64,000 bases of DNA from Bacillota bacterium (GCA_023431215.1 JAEYXR010000011.1:1-64000), one strand, 5' to 3'. Counted from the first letter of the stretch, positions 17,708 through 26,770 are shown. The notes: generated by a model not told the origin, from the letters alone. A program made the numbers and translations.

Positions 17708-18369
17708 TGAAAAGCACCGAAACAGGGCGCTGCGTGGTCATTTGTGCCGGAGAGCTGGCAGAACAAGCCGCAGTGCGTGCCGCCGTTACCTCCAAAGACT
17801 TTGTCATAGCCGCTGACGGGGGCTATCTCCATGCCCAGCGGTTGGGAATACGCCCCCAGCTGATTGTAGGAGACTTTGACTCTGCTCCCAGGCCGGATTT
17901 TGACGGAGCCATTGAGGTGTATCCCCCCATAAAAGATGATACCGACTGTATGATTGCCGTAGAGGCAGGATGGCAGAGAGGATACCGGGAATTTGTTATT
18001 CTGGGGGGCACAGGGGGCAGGCTGGACCACACCATGGCAAACATACAAACTCTGTGCTGGCTGGTAGAGCACGACGCCCAAGGGATAATGATGGATGACA
18101 ACCATGATATCCGGGTGCTGGGGCCGGGAAGATGGGAGTTTTCGCGTTTTGAGGGGTATTTTTCTACCTTTGCCCTGCTGGGCGGGCACATGACCGTGTC
18201 CGAAGAAGGAATGTACTACCCGCTGGATCATCACGTTATGACAGCGGGAGTCCCCCTTGGGGTCAGTAACCGCATCACAGCACCCACTGCAGTTTTTACT
18301 GTTCACAGCGGAATGGCACTGGTAATTTTATATTACGAGAATGACGGAGGAACAAAACATGTCCAATGA
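17707..18369 (+). CDS. thiN: Thiamine pyrophosphokinase
   Basis: Converts thiamine to thiamine pyrophosphate with ATP. The 220-residue protein shows AADGG, the catalytic GDFDS at 55-59 and KDDTD, then the GGTGGRLDH motif of the N-terminal domain, and a C-terminal thiamine-binding beta domain. ATG 17707 overlaps the rsgA stop (TGATG), suggesting coupled translation; a GTG at 17704 is the close alternative. It overlaps the next gene by 11 bases. Confidence 0.92.
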   Translation: MKSTETGRCVVICAGELAEQAAVRAAVTSKDFVIAADGGYLHAQRLGIRPQLIVGDFDSAPRPDFDGAIEVYPPIKDDTDCMIAVEAGWQRGYREFVILGGTGGRLDHTMANIQTLCWLVEHDAQGIMMDDNHDIRVLGPGRWEFSRFEGYFSTFALLGGHMTVSEEGMYYPLDHHVMTAGVPLGVSNRITAPTAVFTVHSGMALVILYYENDGGTKHVQ

Positions 18370-18913
18370 ATTTAAGTCTATGCTGACTCAAGCCCAGCAG
18401 GATAAAAATATGATAGTGGTATATCGGGATGAGCTGGGCGGTGCTTTTTATGCCGGTGTGCCGGTACTGCAAACCGATACCCTGCTGGTGCTGGCCAAGG
18501 AACAGGAGTTTAACCTGGATGGTTTTGTGGTACTGCGCCAAAAGGATATTACCCTTGTAGAGCAGTATGACGACAACGACTTTTGCCGCCGTGTGCTGGA
18601 GGGAGAAGGGGTATACCAAAGGGTACAGGCGCCCAAGGTGCCCGGTTGCCAAAGCTGGCAGCAGCTAATGGAGGGTATATTAAAAAGCTATGGGGGTTGG
18701 CTTACGGTAGAATGTGAATCTCCTACCGAGACCTTGTTCTTTGTAGGAATAGGCATCTCTTCCGACAAAAATTACTTGATGATGCGCAGGGTAGACGCTG
18801 ATGGCAGCTGGCACAAAGATGCCACTACAGTTCCCCTGCAGGATATTACTGCCGTCACCTTTGGCGGCCACTATTTAAGTGTTTATCAAAAATACTGCAA
18901 AAAACCCAAATAA
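18359..18913 (+). CDS. Uncharacterised cytosolic protein with two internal repeats
   Basis: I do not recognise this 184-residue protein. It has no signal, membrane span or Cys cluster. Two halves look alike: residues about 17-80 and 115-180 each build a beta-rich unit that ends in an L-x-x-KDIT-V or L-QDITAV strand pair, reminiscent of small Sm-like or SH3-like barrels. GGAGG at 18346-18350 sits eight bases before ATG 18359, inside the end of thiN, so it is operon-coupled. Real gene by codon use and ribosome site; no function can be given. Confidence 0.78.
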   Translation: MSNEFKSMLTQAQQDKNMIVVYRDELGGAFYAGVPVLQTDTLLVLAKEQEFNLDGFVVLRQKDITLVEQYDDNDFCRRVLEGEGVYQRVQAPKVPGCQSWQQLMEGILKSYGGWLTVECESPTETLFFVGIGISSDKNYLMMRRVDADGSWHKDATTVPLQDITAVTFGGHYLSVYQKYCKKPK

Positions 18914-19106
18914 TTTTTAGTAGGAAAGAGGCGTTAAGTGAACGCAGCTTTTGGGGCAATACCGAAAATTTTGATATAAGTTTGGTACGGCCCAACAGCC
19001 TGTCCCGGGGAGCGCAAGCTCGTAGATGTTCTGCGCGGGACAAAAGGGCAAAGAGTAATAGCATACATGCCGGAGCGCAGCGGCACAAAAAGAATGGAGT
19101 AATAAT

Positions 19107-20252
19107 ATGACCGAGTACAAAGACCTGCCCATTTCAGAGGAGTTGAGGCAGGCAGTGGCAGAGATGGGCTTTACCCACCTCACCGAGATACAGGAAAAGG
19201 CAATTCCTGTAATGCTGGAAGGAAGGGAGATTATTGCCAAGGCACCCACCGGCACAGGCAAAACCTGCGCCTTTGGCATTCCCATCATTGAAAAACTTGA
19301 CCCTGCCTCCAAAGAGCTGCAGGCATTGATTTTATGCCCCACCCGTGAGCTTTGCACCCAGATTTGCGAGGATTTGCGAGATTTGGCAAAGTTTAAACCG
19401 GGACTGCAGGTGGTTTCTGTTTATGGGGGACAGCCAATGGGCAAGCAGCTGGCAGCCCTTGGGCGCAAACCCCAGGTGGTAGTTGCTACCCCCGGACGTC
19501 TGCTGGACCACATGGGACGGCGCACCATCCGGTTAAACAAGGTAAGCACCGTTGTGCTGGATGAAGCTGACGAAATGTTGAATATGGGCTTCTTTAAAGA
19601 TGTGCGTAAAATTCTGGACGCACTGCCAAAGCAAAAGCAGATGGTAATGTTTTCTGCAACTATTTCCCGGGAAGTAATGGACATCGGCTGGCTGTATCAG
19701 CGGGATGCCGAGGAGATTACCATACAGCCCGTTGAGCTGAGCCGACCCAAAATTACACAATACAGCTATGAAGTAACCGGGCGAAAAAAGATTGCAGTGA
19801 TGGCTGGCCTGATTAAAAAACAGGGCTATGGCAGGGTACTGATTTTTTGCAACACCAAGTACGCCACCACCAGCCTTTGCGAGCAGCTTGCCGCTTACGG
19901 ACTGGAGACAGAATGCCTGAACGGTGACATGATACAATCTGCCCGAAATAAGATTATGGCTCGCTACAAGGCGGGGGAAATTGGTATTCTCATTGCCACC
20001 GATGTTGCCGCCAGGGGCATTGATGTAGAAGATATTGATGCAGTGTTCAACTTTGACGTACCCCAGGACAACGAATCCTATACCCACCGCATTGGTCGCA
20101 CAGGGCGTGCCCAACGTGAAGGAGTTGCATACATTTTTTACTCTCCCGACGAGCGCCAGCGGTTAAAAAACATTATTCGCTATACCCGCAACGACATTCG
20201 CCCCATCATTGCGGACGAAGACGGCAACATTACCTTGGAACAACCCAACTAA
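19107..20252 (+). CDS. DEAD-box RNA helicase, minimal core
   Basis: An ATP-dependent RNA helicase of the RhlE/CshA type. The 381 residues contain only the two RecA-like lobes: Q motif (QEKAIPVML), PTGTGKT with GTGKT at 49-53, PTREL, DEAD at 152-155, SAT, and in lobe two ARGIDV and HRIGRTGR. The basic C-terminal extension of CshA or DbpA is absent. Start ATG 19107 lacks a strong AGGAGG (AATGGAG nearby). A strong bidirectional terminator follows at 20258. Probably involved in rRNA assembly or mRNA turnover. Confidence 0.9.
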   Translation: MTEYKDLPISEELRQAVAEMGFTHLTEIQEKAIPVMLEGREIIAKAPTGTGKTCAFGIPIIEKLDPASKELQALILCPTRELCTQICEDLRDLAKFKPGLQVVSVYGGQPMGKQLAALGRKPQVVVATPGRLLDHMGRRTIRLNKVSTVVLDEADEMLNMGFFKDVRKILDALPKQKQMVMFSATISREVMDIGWLYQRDAEEITIQPVELSRPKITQYSYEVTGRKKIAVMAGLIKKQGYGRVLIFCNTKYATTSLCEQLAAYGLETECLNGDMIQSARNKIMARYKAGEIGILIATDVAARGIDVEDIDAVFNFDVPQDNESYTHRIGRTGRAQREGVAYIFYSPDERQRLKNIIRYTRNDIRPIIADEDGNITLEQPN

Positions 20253-20257
20253 TAAAA

Positions 20258-20293
20258 AATCCCCGTCTCACAAAAATGAGACGGGGATTTTTG
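20258..20293. terminator. Strong bidirectional Rho-independent terminator
   Basis: AATCCCCGTCTCA pairs perfectly with TGAGACGGGGATT around a six-base loop, with A and T runs on both flanks. It ends the helicase gene and the convergent ECF S-component gene. Confidence 0.92.
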
Positions 20294-20307
20294 AGTTTTC
20301 TCACAGC

Positions 20308-20934
20308 TTAATGAAGCCCTTTTTTGGTAACGCGCATCAAAGCCGGAGCCACAGCGCCGGTGACAACAGCTGCAAAAATTGCCTCAAGCACACCGTTTAC
20401 GCTGATGACTCCGCCAATGACGGCAATGAGGGTGGAATAAGCAATGCCACGGGCAGCAGCATAGGCGGGGCCAAAGAACAGATAAATACCGCCCATCACC
20501 AAAATGGTGTTGACCATAGAGCCGCAAAGCCCTGCAATGGCGCTGGCAGCAAAGGGCTGATGCCATAGCCGGGTAACAAGGCGGTACACCAGTGCGGCAG
20601 CAACGCCAATGAGAATACGGGGCACCAGGGCGATGACAAGGCTCCACAGATTGCCGGAGGCATCTCCCACCGAGTAAAAGGGGGTAAAAACAAACGAGGT
20701 AGGGGTAGGGGTGAGGGTGTTGATGAGGATGCTGGTACAGCCAAAAACACCGCCTAACAATGCACCTGCACCGGGGCCTAATAAAATGCCGCCTATGATG
20801 ACAGGAATATGGATGGTGGTGGCGCGAACCGGGCCGATGGGGACATAGCCAAGAGGGGTAAATGCCAAAAGAACCTCTAGCCCCGCCAGCAGGGCTATCT
20901 GAACCATCCGCGTTGTTTTTTGATTGGCAGCCAT
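20308..20934 (-). CDS. ECF transporter S component (vitamin-type, possibly pantothenate)
   Basis: The substrate-binding membrane subunit of an energy-coupling-factor importer. The 208 residues form about six hydrophobic segments and include TTIHIPVIIGGILLGPGAGA, a signature of the PF12822-type S components (PanT/FolT group). GAGG lies before ATG 20934; the longer start at 20976 has no site. The shared EcfA1-A2-T module is probably the one at 41.3-43.8 kb of this window. Pantothenate is a guess from the HIPVIIG motif; cobalamin or folate precursors are possible. Confidence 0.85.
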   Translation of the reverse strand: MAANQKTTRMVQIALLAGLEVLLAFTPLGYVPIGPVRATTIHIPVIIGGILLGPGAGALLGGVFGCTSILINTLTPTPTSFVFTPFYSVGDASGNLWSLVIALVPRILIGVAAALVYRLVTRLWHQPFAASAIAGLCGSMVNTILVMGGIYLFFGPAYAAARGIAYSTLIAVIGGVISVNGVLEAIFAAVVTGAVAPALMRVTKKGLH

Positions 20935-21159
20935 AAAAACAACCTCGCTTTCTAAAATATACAGCTTGCAGAACAATATGTGTACCGCTGAAAATACAAC
21001 CTCTGCAATCGTTTATTTTACAGTTTGTTTTATCATACCCCCAAAAACACATGGAAGCAATGACAAAAGGCACTAAAATAGACAAGTATTTATAAAAATT
21101 AATAAGAAAAAAGCAAAACCGAAAATCCAAAGTGGCAAACGGTTTTTAAGGCTTTATAT

Positions 21160-21474
21160 TCATTCCCTTTCCTGAATGGTTACACAAATTATATCTCCCG
21201 CCTGTTTTCCAATTTTCTGCCTAATATCTTTGCGGATACCAATAATATGGCACGGTGTTTTCATCCTTACCAGGCTACCCTCGTACTCAACACCGTCAAA
21301 GGTTGCCATAACCTTTACCCGGCCTTTTCCAAACTCTTCTTTTACATCGTATGGAAACTCAATGTATGCGCCGTCAATATCGCGAACCTTTTTTATTTCG
21401 GCAGTAAATTCATAGAGTTTATTATTCAAAAAAACATCCCCTTTTTTGATACCTGATACTTTCAAGATAAACAT
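21160..21474 (-). CDS. DUF1905 domain protein
   Basis: A small beta-barrel-like protein of the DUF1905 family: YEFTAEIKKVRDIDGAYIEFP, then KEEFGKGRVKVMATFDG and the HIIGIRKDIRQKIGK box. Function is unknown; relatives are often fused to YdeI/OmdA domains linked to stress tolerance. The ATG at 21474 has no ribosome site. TTG at 21429, seven bases after AAAGGGGA, gives a protein closer to the family's usual N-terminus and may be the true start (89 residues). Monocistronic, minus strand. Confidence 0.75.
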   Translation of the reverse strand: MFILKVSGIKKGDVFLNNKLYEFTAEIKKVRDIDGAYIEFPYDVKEEFGKGRVKVMATFDGVEYEGSLVRMKTPCHIIGIRKDIRQKIGKQAGDIICVTIQERE

Positions 21475-21552
21475 AGTATTTTCATATTAACATCAATATT
21501 ACGAGCCTATCAGGGTCAGATGCATTTAACAGTATGTAAAGAATGATAAAAC

Positions 21553-21584
21553 AAAACCGCCTACCCTATTGGGTAAGCGGTTTT
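21553..21584 (-). terminator. Terminator of tRNA-Lys
   Basis: AAAACCGCCTACCC pairs with GGGTAAGCGGTTTT (one bulge) three bases downstream of the tRNA 3' end on the minus strand, followed by a T-rich run. Confidence 0.85.
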
Positions 21585-21586
21585 CC

Positions 21587-21662
21587 TGGTGAGCCACCGG
21601 AGATTCGAACTCCGGACCCTTTGATTAAAAGTCAAATGCTCTGCCAACTGAGCTAGTGGCTC
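21587..21662 (-). tRNA. tRNA-Lys (anticodon TTT)
   Basis: A full 76-base cloverleaf with encoded CCA. The acceptor GAGCCAC pairs with GTGGCTC, the anticodon loop is CTTTTAA (TTT) and the T arm is CCGGAGTTCGAATCTCCGG. A strong promoter lies upstream and a terminator directly behind. Confidence 0.97.
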
Positions 21663-21686
21663 GTCTTTTTTTCAGAACGCTAAATT

Positions 21687-21715
21687 AGTATATCAATATC
21701 AAAAGCGTTTGTCAA
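21687..21715 (-). promoter_or_regulatory. Consensus sigma-A promoter for tRNA-Lys
   Basis: On the minus strand TTGACA (21715-21710), a 17-base spacer and TATACT (21692-21687) lie about 25 bases before the tRNA 5' end. Confidence 0.75.
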
Positions 21716-21774
21716 TATTTATTTTTGATATCTACAAAAATTTTTTCTTTTTTTGACGCTTTTTCCCGATATTG

Positions 21775-21804
21775 GTGACAAACTGCCTTTGATTGTCCTA
21801 TAAT
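21775..21804 (+). promoter_or_regulatory. Putative sigma-A promoter for recG
   Basis: GTGACA at 21775-21780, an 18-base spacer and a perfect TATAAT at 21799-21804, about 85 bases before the recG start. Confidence 0.6.
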
Positions 21805-21891
21805 AATGTCTGTAGCATCTACTTAAAAGTAGCCATTATTCTTATTGTTTTATAAAAACTACCCCAGTATTGACGTAAAGGAGGGTTGCCT

Positions 21892-23925
21892 GTGCCGCTG
21901 ACCATGGAAAGCGACATCCGCTTTGTCAAAGGTGTGGGAGAAGCCCGCATGAAGCTTTATAAAAAGCTGGATATTGCCACGGTGGAAGACCTGCTGTACC
22001 ATCTGCCCCGCAGCTACGTTGACCTTACTGCACCAAAGAATATTTTGGAGCTGCCCTTGGCAGAAACAGGGGCGGTGCGCTGTGTGGTGGCCTCCAAAAG
22101 CCGGGAACAACGCATCCGCAGCGGCCTTTCGGTTTGGAAGGTAACGGCGGTAGACAGCGTTTCCTCTCTTACCATTACCTTTTTTAATGCAAAATATACG
22201 GTGGAAAATTTACACGAAAATGAAGAATATATCTTTTATGGAAAAATGGGAGGTACCTTGCTCAGGCGTGAAATGAACGCCCCGGCGGTATACCGCCTGT
22301 CGGACAGCGGGCTGGTGCCGGTGTACCCTTTGACGGCAGGTATTACCTCTAAAAGTGTGGGCAGCCATGTGCTGTCTGCCCTTGCCGCACTGGGAGAACT
22401 TCCGGAAAGCCTGCCCCAGAGCCTGCGCCAGCAGTATGCCCTGTGTACACTGGATTTTGCACTGCGTACCATTCACCACCCCCATACCATGGCAGAGGCA
22501 GAAATTGCCCGTCGCAGGCTGATTTTTGAAGAGCTTTTATGCCTGGGGCTTGGTTTTGCACGGTTAAAACAGGGGCAGCAAAAGCGAACTGTAACACCCA
22601 TGGAACAAAAGGATATCTCTGCTTTTTGGCAAAGTCTGCCCTTTGCCCCCACGGGTGCACAGCGCAGGGCAGTAAAAGAAGCTCTTGCCGACCTGTGTTC
22701 CCCAAAACCTATGAACCGACTGATACAGGGAGACGTGGGCAGCGGTAAAACGCTGGTGGCGGCTGCCTGCTGCTACTTTACGTTTTTAAACAACAGGCAA
22801 AGCGCCCTGATGGCACCCACTGAAATTTTGGCGGAGCAGCATGCCCGGAGCCTGACTCCCCTGCTGGAACCATTGGGGATGCGGGTCGGTCTGCTGACAG
22901 GCTCCATGACTGCCAAGCAAAAGCGGGAGGTAAAAGCTGCTTTGGCAAAAGGAGAAATTCATCTTTGCGTAGGCACCCATGCTCTGCTGACAGGAGATAC
23001 CGAATTTTTACGGCTGGGTCTGTGCGTCACCGATGAGCAGCACCGCTTTGGTGTGGCACAGCGTATGGGGCTGGGGCAAAAGGGGCAGGAGGCAGGCACA
23101 CTGGTCATGTCCGCCACGCCCATTCCCCGGACACTTGCGCTTATTATCTATGGCGACTTGGATTTGTCTGTGATTGATGAGCTGCCTGCCGGCCGGCAAA
23201 AAATTGACACCTTCCTCATTGACAGTACCAAGCGGGAGAGAGCCTTTGGGTATGTTCGTAAGCATTTGGATGCCGGTTTTCAGGGGTACATTGTTTGCCC
23301 GTTGGTGGAAGAAAACGAGGAAACCCCGGCGGATGGCCGAAAGGCTGCCGCCGCCTACGAAAAAGAACTGGCAGACGGCCCGTTTGGCAATTACCGTGTG
23401 GGGCTGCTCCATGGCAAAATGAAAGCCGCCGAAAAAGAAGCTGCCATGCGTGCCTTTTCCACAGGAGAAATTCAGCTGCTGGTGGCCACCACCGTCATCG
23501 AGGTGGGGATAGACGTACCCAACGCCGTTATTATGATGATAGAAAATGCCGAGCGGTTTGGTCTTAGCCAGCTGCACCAGCTGCGTGGGCGGGTGGGGCG
23601 CGGCAGCCAGAAATCCACCTGTATTTTGCTCAGTGACAGCTCCGGCGAAGATACCCAGCGGCGGCTAAAGTACCTTTGCGCCAGCACAGACGGCTTTAAA
23701 ATTGCAGAGTACGACCTGGAGCTGCGAGGTCCCGGTGACTTTTTTGGTATGCGCCAGCACGGCTTGCCCCAAATGAAGGTTGCTGACCTTTCTCAAGATA
23801 GTAAAGTGCTTTACGAAACGCAAAAAGCGGTAGAAGAACTTGCCCAAACAGACCCTCAGCTAAAAAATTGTCCGGCTTTGCGCCGCCGTGTAGATAAGAT
23901 GATGGGGCTGGCAGCAGCACTGTAA
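21892..23925 (+). CDS. recG: ATP-dependent DNA helicase RecG
   Basis: Remodels stalled forks and Holliday junctions. The 677 residues show the N-terminal OB wedge domain (helix-hairpin KGVGEARMKLYKKL first), Walker A GDVGSGKT at 280-287, DEQH from Asp381, SATPIPRTLAL, and the C-terminal TRG region QLRGRVGRG. GTG 21892 lies six bases after AAAGGAGGG; TTG 21886 and ATG 21904 are less well placed. recA follows, an uncommon but sensible repair neighbour. Confidence 0.95.
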   Translation: MPLTMESDIRFVKGVGEARMKLYKKLDIATVEDLLYHLPRSYVDLTAPKNILELPLAETGAVRCVVASKSREQRIRSGLSVWKVTAVDSVSSLTITFFNAKYTVENLHENEEYIFYGKMGGTLLRREMNAPAVYRLSDSGLVPVYPLTAGITSKSVGSHVLSALAALGELPESLPQSLRQQYALCTLDFALRTIHHPHTMAEAEIARRRLIFEELLCLGLGFARLKQGQQKRTVTPMEQKDISAFWQSLPFAPTGAQRRAVKEALADLCSPKPMNRLIQGDVGSGKTLVAAACCYFTFLNNRQSALMAPTEILAEQHARSLTPLLEPLGMRVGLLTGSMTAKQKREVKAALAKGEIHLCVGTHALLTGDTEFLRLGLCVTDEQHRFGVAQRMGLGQKGQEAGTLVMSATPIPRTLALIIYGDLDLSVIDELPAGRQKIDTFLIDSTKRERAFGYVRKHLDAGFQGYIVCPLVEENEETPADGRKAAAAYEKELADGPFGNYRVGLLHGKMKAAEKEAAMRAFSTGEIQLLVATTVIEVGIDVPNAVIMMIENAERFGLSQLHQLRGRVGRGSQKSTCILLSDSSGEDTQRRLKYLCASTDGFKIAEYDLELRGPGDFFGMRQHGLPQMKVADLSQDSKVLYETQKAVEELAQTDPQLKNCPALRRRVDKMMGLAAAL

Positions 23926-23932
23926 CATATCA

Positions 23933-23982
23933 CGAACAAATTTTCGTTTTAGCTTGCAAACCTTTTGGTTATGGGCTATAAT
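23933..23982 (+). promoter_or_regulatory. recA promoter with a LexA-box-like palindrome
   Basis: TTGCAA at 23954-23959, a 17-base spacer and TATAAT at 23977-23982 make a near-consensus promoter. Just upstream, CGAACAAATTTTCG (23933-23946) differs by one base from the Gram-positive SOS box CGAAC-N4-GTTCG. LexA control of recA is therefore likely, though this is read from sequence only. Confidence 0.65.
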
Positions 23983-24103
23983 ACCCTTAGACTGGTTGCA
24001 AAACAGCAACACAAAACAGTAAAAATGAGTGGCGGTATGCGGCAAAGCCGACAGCCGGGACAGAGTAATATAACAAACCACTACCATTACAGGAGGTAAG
24101 GCA

Positions 24104-25213
24104 ATGGCAGCAGATAAGCAGACCCAGGAAAAGCAGGACAAGCAGCATAGCGAGAAGCAAAAGGCGTTGGAAACTGCTTTGGGACAAATAGAAAAGCAAT
24201 TTGGTAAGGGCGCAGTAATGAAGCTGGGTCAAAATACCACCATGAATGTAGAGGCGATTCCCACAGGCTCTCTTTCTCTGGACATTGCCCTGGGCATTGG
24301 CGGTGTGCCAAGGGGCCGTATTATTGAAATTTACGGGCCAGAAAGCTCCGGTAAAACCACCGTTGCCCTCCATGTAGTGGCACAGGCACAAAAGCGAGGC
24401 GGCGAGGCGGTATTTATTGACGTAGAGCATGCACTGGACCCTGTTTATGCCAAAGCTCTGGGGGTAGATATTGACTCCCTGTTGGTGTCCCAGCCCGACA
24501 CCGGCGAGCAGGCTTTGGAAATTTGCGAGGCACTGGTACGCTCCGGTGCTGTGGATGTCGTAGTTGTGGACTCGGTGGCCGCCATGGTTACCAAGGCAGA
24601 AATTGAAGGCGAGATGGGTGATACCCATGTGGGCCTGCAGGCAAGGCTTATGTCTCAGGCTCTGCGTAAGTTAACAGGTGCCATTGGCAAGACCAACTGC
24701 GTGGTCATCTTTATCAACCAGCTGCGGGAAAAAATCGGCATTGCCTATGGCAACCCCGAAACTACCCCCGGCGGCCGTGCCCTTAAGTTCTACTCCTCGG
24801 TACGTCTGGAGGTTCGCCGCAGCGAGCAGCTGAAAAACGGTACAGAGGTCATAGGCAACCGCACCCGTGTTAAGGTGGTTAAAAACAAGGTGGCGCCGCC
24901 CTTTAAGGAAGCAGAGTTTGACATCATGTACGGTGAGGGCATCTCCCGTGAGGGTGAGGTGCTGGATTTGGCTGCAAAGCTTGAGATTATCAACAAGAGC
25001 GGCAGCTGGTTCTCTTATCAGGAAAACCGTCTTGGCCAGGGCCGTGACAAGGTAAAGGAATATATGAAGGAAAACCCCGCATTCTGCGAGGAGATTGCCG
25101 CCTTGGTGATGGAAAACAAGGACCAGCTGAAAAAAGGCGCAGCCAAGGCTGCTCCCAAAAAGCTGGGTGCTGCTTCTGTCAACATCACCGCAGAGGTGGA
25201 CGAGGAAGAATAA
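24104..25213 (+). CDS. recA: Recombinase RecA
   Basis: Forms filaments on single-stranded DNA for strand exchange and LexA cleavage. The 369 residues show the Walker A GPESSGKTT from residue 78, VFIDVEHALDPVYA, the L1/L2 loop region (GEMGDTHVGLQARLMSQALR) and NQLREKIG. It is a little longer than E. coli RecA with a charged N-terminal stretch rich in Lys and Gln. AGGAGGTAAGGC precedes the ATG. A terminator follows at 25254. Confidence 0.97.
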   Translation: MAADKQTQEKQDKQHSEKQKALETALGQIEKQFGKGAVMKLGQNTTMNVEAIPTGSLSLDIALGIGGVPRGRIIEIYGPESSGKTTVALHVVAQAQKRGGEAVFIDVEHALDPVYAKALGVDIDSLLVSQPDTGEQALEICEALVRSGAVDVVVVDSVAAMVTKAEIEGEMGDTHVGLQARLMSQALRKLTGAIGKTNCVVIFINQLREKIGIAYGNPETTPGGRALKFYSSVRLEVRRSEQLKNGTEVIGNRTRVKVVKNKVAPPFKEAEFDIMYGEGISREGEVLDLAAKLEIINKSGSWFSYQENRLGQGRDKVKEYMKENPAFCEEIAALVMENKDQLKKGAAKAAPKKLGAASVNITAEVDEEE

Positions 25214-25253
25214 TACTTAAAACAGTTACAAAAATAGCTGTGGCCAGTGATGC

Positions 25254-25283
25254 AAGGGTCTGAGCGTAGCCGCTCAGACCCTT
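25254..25283 (+). terminator. Rho-independent terminator after recA
   Basis: AAGGGTCTGAGCG pairs perfectly with CGCTCAGACCCTT around TAGC, followed by TGTTG. The T run is short, so some read-through into recX is possible. Confidence 0.8.
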
Positions 25284-25377
25284 TGTTGACAGCTGCACAG
25301 GCTACAAATCATTTCTTTAAATTTTGGAGCAAATATGGTATGATAACTAAGTACACCCAAGAAATGGGGGCGGTAAA

Positions 25378-26004
25378 ATGATCATTACCGATGTTAAAAA
25401 GACAAAAAAAGGGCGGTACGCCTTAATGGTAGATGGGGGATTTTTATTTTCTGTCCACAAAGACACCTTTTTAACCACCAACCTGACGGCAGGCATGGAA
25501 TTTGCCCCCCGGCAACTAGAAGAGCTAAGGGTGTTGGATGAGCGTCATTCGGCAGTACAGTCTGCCCTGGACGTGCTGTCCCGTACAGCCCAAAGCAGTG
25601 GTATGCTGTATGAAAAGCTGTTGCGGTACTACAGCCAGGAAGCCACTCTTTTGGCCATACAGCGTATGGAGGAGCTTGGCCTTTTGGATGACCTGGACTA
25701 CGGCATGCGGCTATCCAGAGATATGATAAACCTGCGAGGGTATTCTTTGCGCAGGGTGCGCCAGGGACTTTTACAGAAAAAGCTTTCTGCCCAAATCATT
25801 GACGAGGTGATGGAACAGTTTGAGGAGCATGATGAAGCCGACCCCATTATCTCTTTAATTTTAAAAAAGTACAAGGATAAAATTTTTGACAAAGACGGAC
25901 TGCGCAAAACCATAGCGGCACTTCAGCGCAGGGGCTTTGGCTATGATGACATAAAGGCGGCTCTTGGGCGTATTGAAGAAGAAGAGCTGTATCTTGACCC
26001 CTGA
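25378..26004 (+). CDS. recX: Regulatory protein RecX
   Basis: Controls RecA filament growth. The 208-residue protein shows the three-helix repeat architecture, with the RRVRQGLLQKKL central repeat and a C-terminal repeat with LRKTIAALQRRGFGYDDIKAAL. The N-terminal 50 residues (MIITDVKKTKKGRYALMVDG) form a beta-rich part typical of Firmicute RecX. GGGGG lies upstream of the ATG at 25378. Its place behind recA supports the call. Confidence 0.88.
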   Translation: MIITDVKKTKKGRYALMVDGGFLFSVHKDTFLTTNLTAGMEFAPRQLEELRVLDERHSAVQSALDVLSRTAQSSGMLYEKLLRYYSQEATLLAIQRMEELGLLDDLDYGMRLSRDMINLRGYSLRRVRQGLLQKKLSAQIIDEVMEQFEEHDEADPIISLILKKYKDKIFDKDGLRKTIAALQRRGFGYDDIKAALGRIEEEELYLDP

Positions 26005-26041
26005 AAAGCATAAGCTTTTCCACAAAGGAGTGGCATGACAG

Positions 26042-26770
26042 TTGAAAGAAACAGCACCGGTGTGCAACGATTTTAAAAAGGGATTCCGAGATGGTATTCC
26101 CATTGGGCTTGGGTACGTTTCGGTATCCTTTGCTTTTGGTATGATGGCGCAGTCCATGGGGCTGCCGGTGTGGGCAGCGGTTGCTGTCAGCATGAGCAAT
26201 GTTACCTCGGCAGGACAGTTTGCGGGGCTTACCCTTATTGCCTCGGCGGCGCCTTATGTAGAAATGGCGCTGACTCAGCTGGTAATCAATCTTCGGTATG
26301 CCCTCATGAGCCTGAGTCTTTCACAAAAGCTGGAGGGCACAGTGACAACCCTGGACAGGCTGGTCATTGCCTTTGTTAATACAGACGAAGTGTTTGCCGT
26401 AGCAAGCAGCCAAAAGGGTTCTTTGGGTAAAAAATATTTGTTTGGCCTGATATTGGCACCCTATTTTGGGTGGGCGCTGGGTACGCTGCTGGGTGCGGCG
26501 GCCGGTACAATTCTGCCAGCTTCGGTGCGTTCGGCGCTGGGGATTGCCATTTACGGCATGTTTATTGCCATTGTGATTCCCCCTGCAAAATATCTGCAAT
26601 CGGTGCGGGTAACGGCAGGCCTGGCAGCGGCGCTTAGCTGTGTTTTTGCCTTTGTGCCCATGCTGCAAAAAATCTCCAGCGGCTTTGCCATTATTCTATG
26701 CACAGTCATTGCTGCCTCTGTTGCGGCAGTGCTGTATCCTGTGCCGGACCGAGAGGAGGAAATCCAATGA
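26042..26770 (+). CDS. azlC: AzlC-family branched-chain amino acid exporter subunit
   Basis: Large subunit of an AzlCD-type exporter of branched-chain amino acids (azaleucine resistance). The 242 residues form about six to eight hydrophobic segments; FRDGIPIGLGYVSVSFAFG and SAGQFAGL resemble the family (usually G-I-GxG, and S-x-Q-F). The start is TTG at 26042, after AAAGGAG with a long 11-base gap; no nearer ATG fits the frame. It overlaps azlD by ATGA. Confidence 0.88.
   Translation: MKETAPVCNDFKKGFRDGIPIGLGYVSVSFAFGMMAQSMGLPVWAAVAVSMSNVTSAGQFAGLTLIASAAPYVEMALTQLVINLRYALMSLSLSQKLEGTVTTLDRLVIAFVNTDEVFAVASSQKGSLGKKYLFGLILAPYFGWALGTLLGAAAGTILPASVRSALGIAIYGMFIAIVIPPAKYLQSVRVTAGLAAALSCVFAFVPMLQKISSGFAIILCTVIAASVAAVLYPVPDREEEIQ

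Noticed and set aside
20384..21130. 248-codon minus-strand ORF
   Set aside because: It is a shifted shadow of the ECF S-component gene, with His/Cys-rich nonsense composition.
23926..24103. Rho-independent terminator between recG and recA
   Set aside because: No stem with a T run; the region is explained by the recA promoter and LexA-like box.
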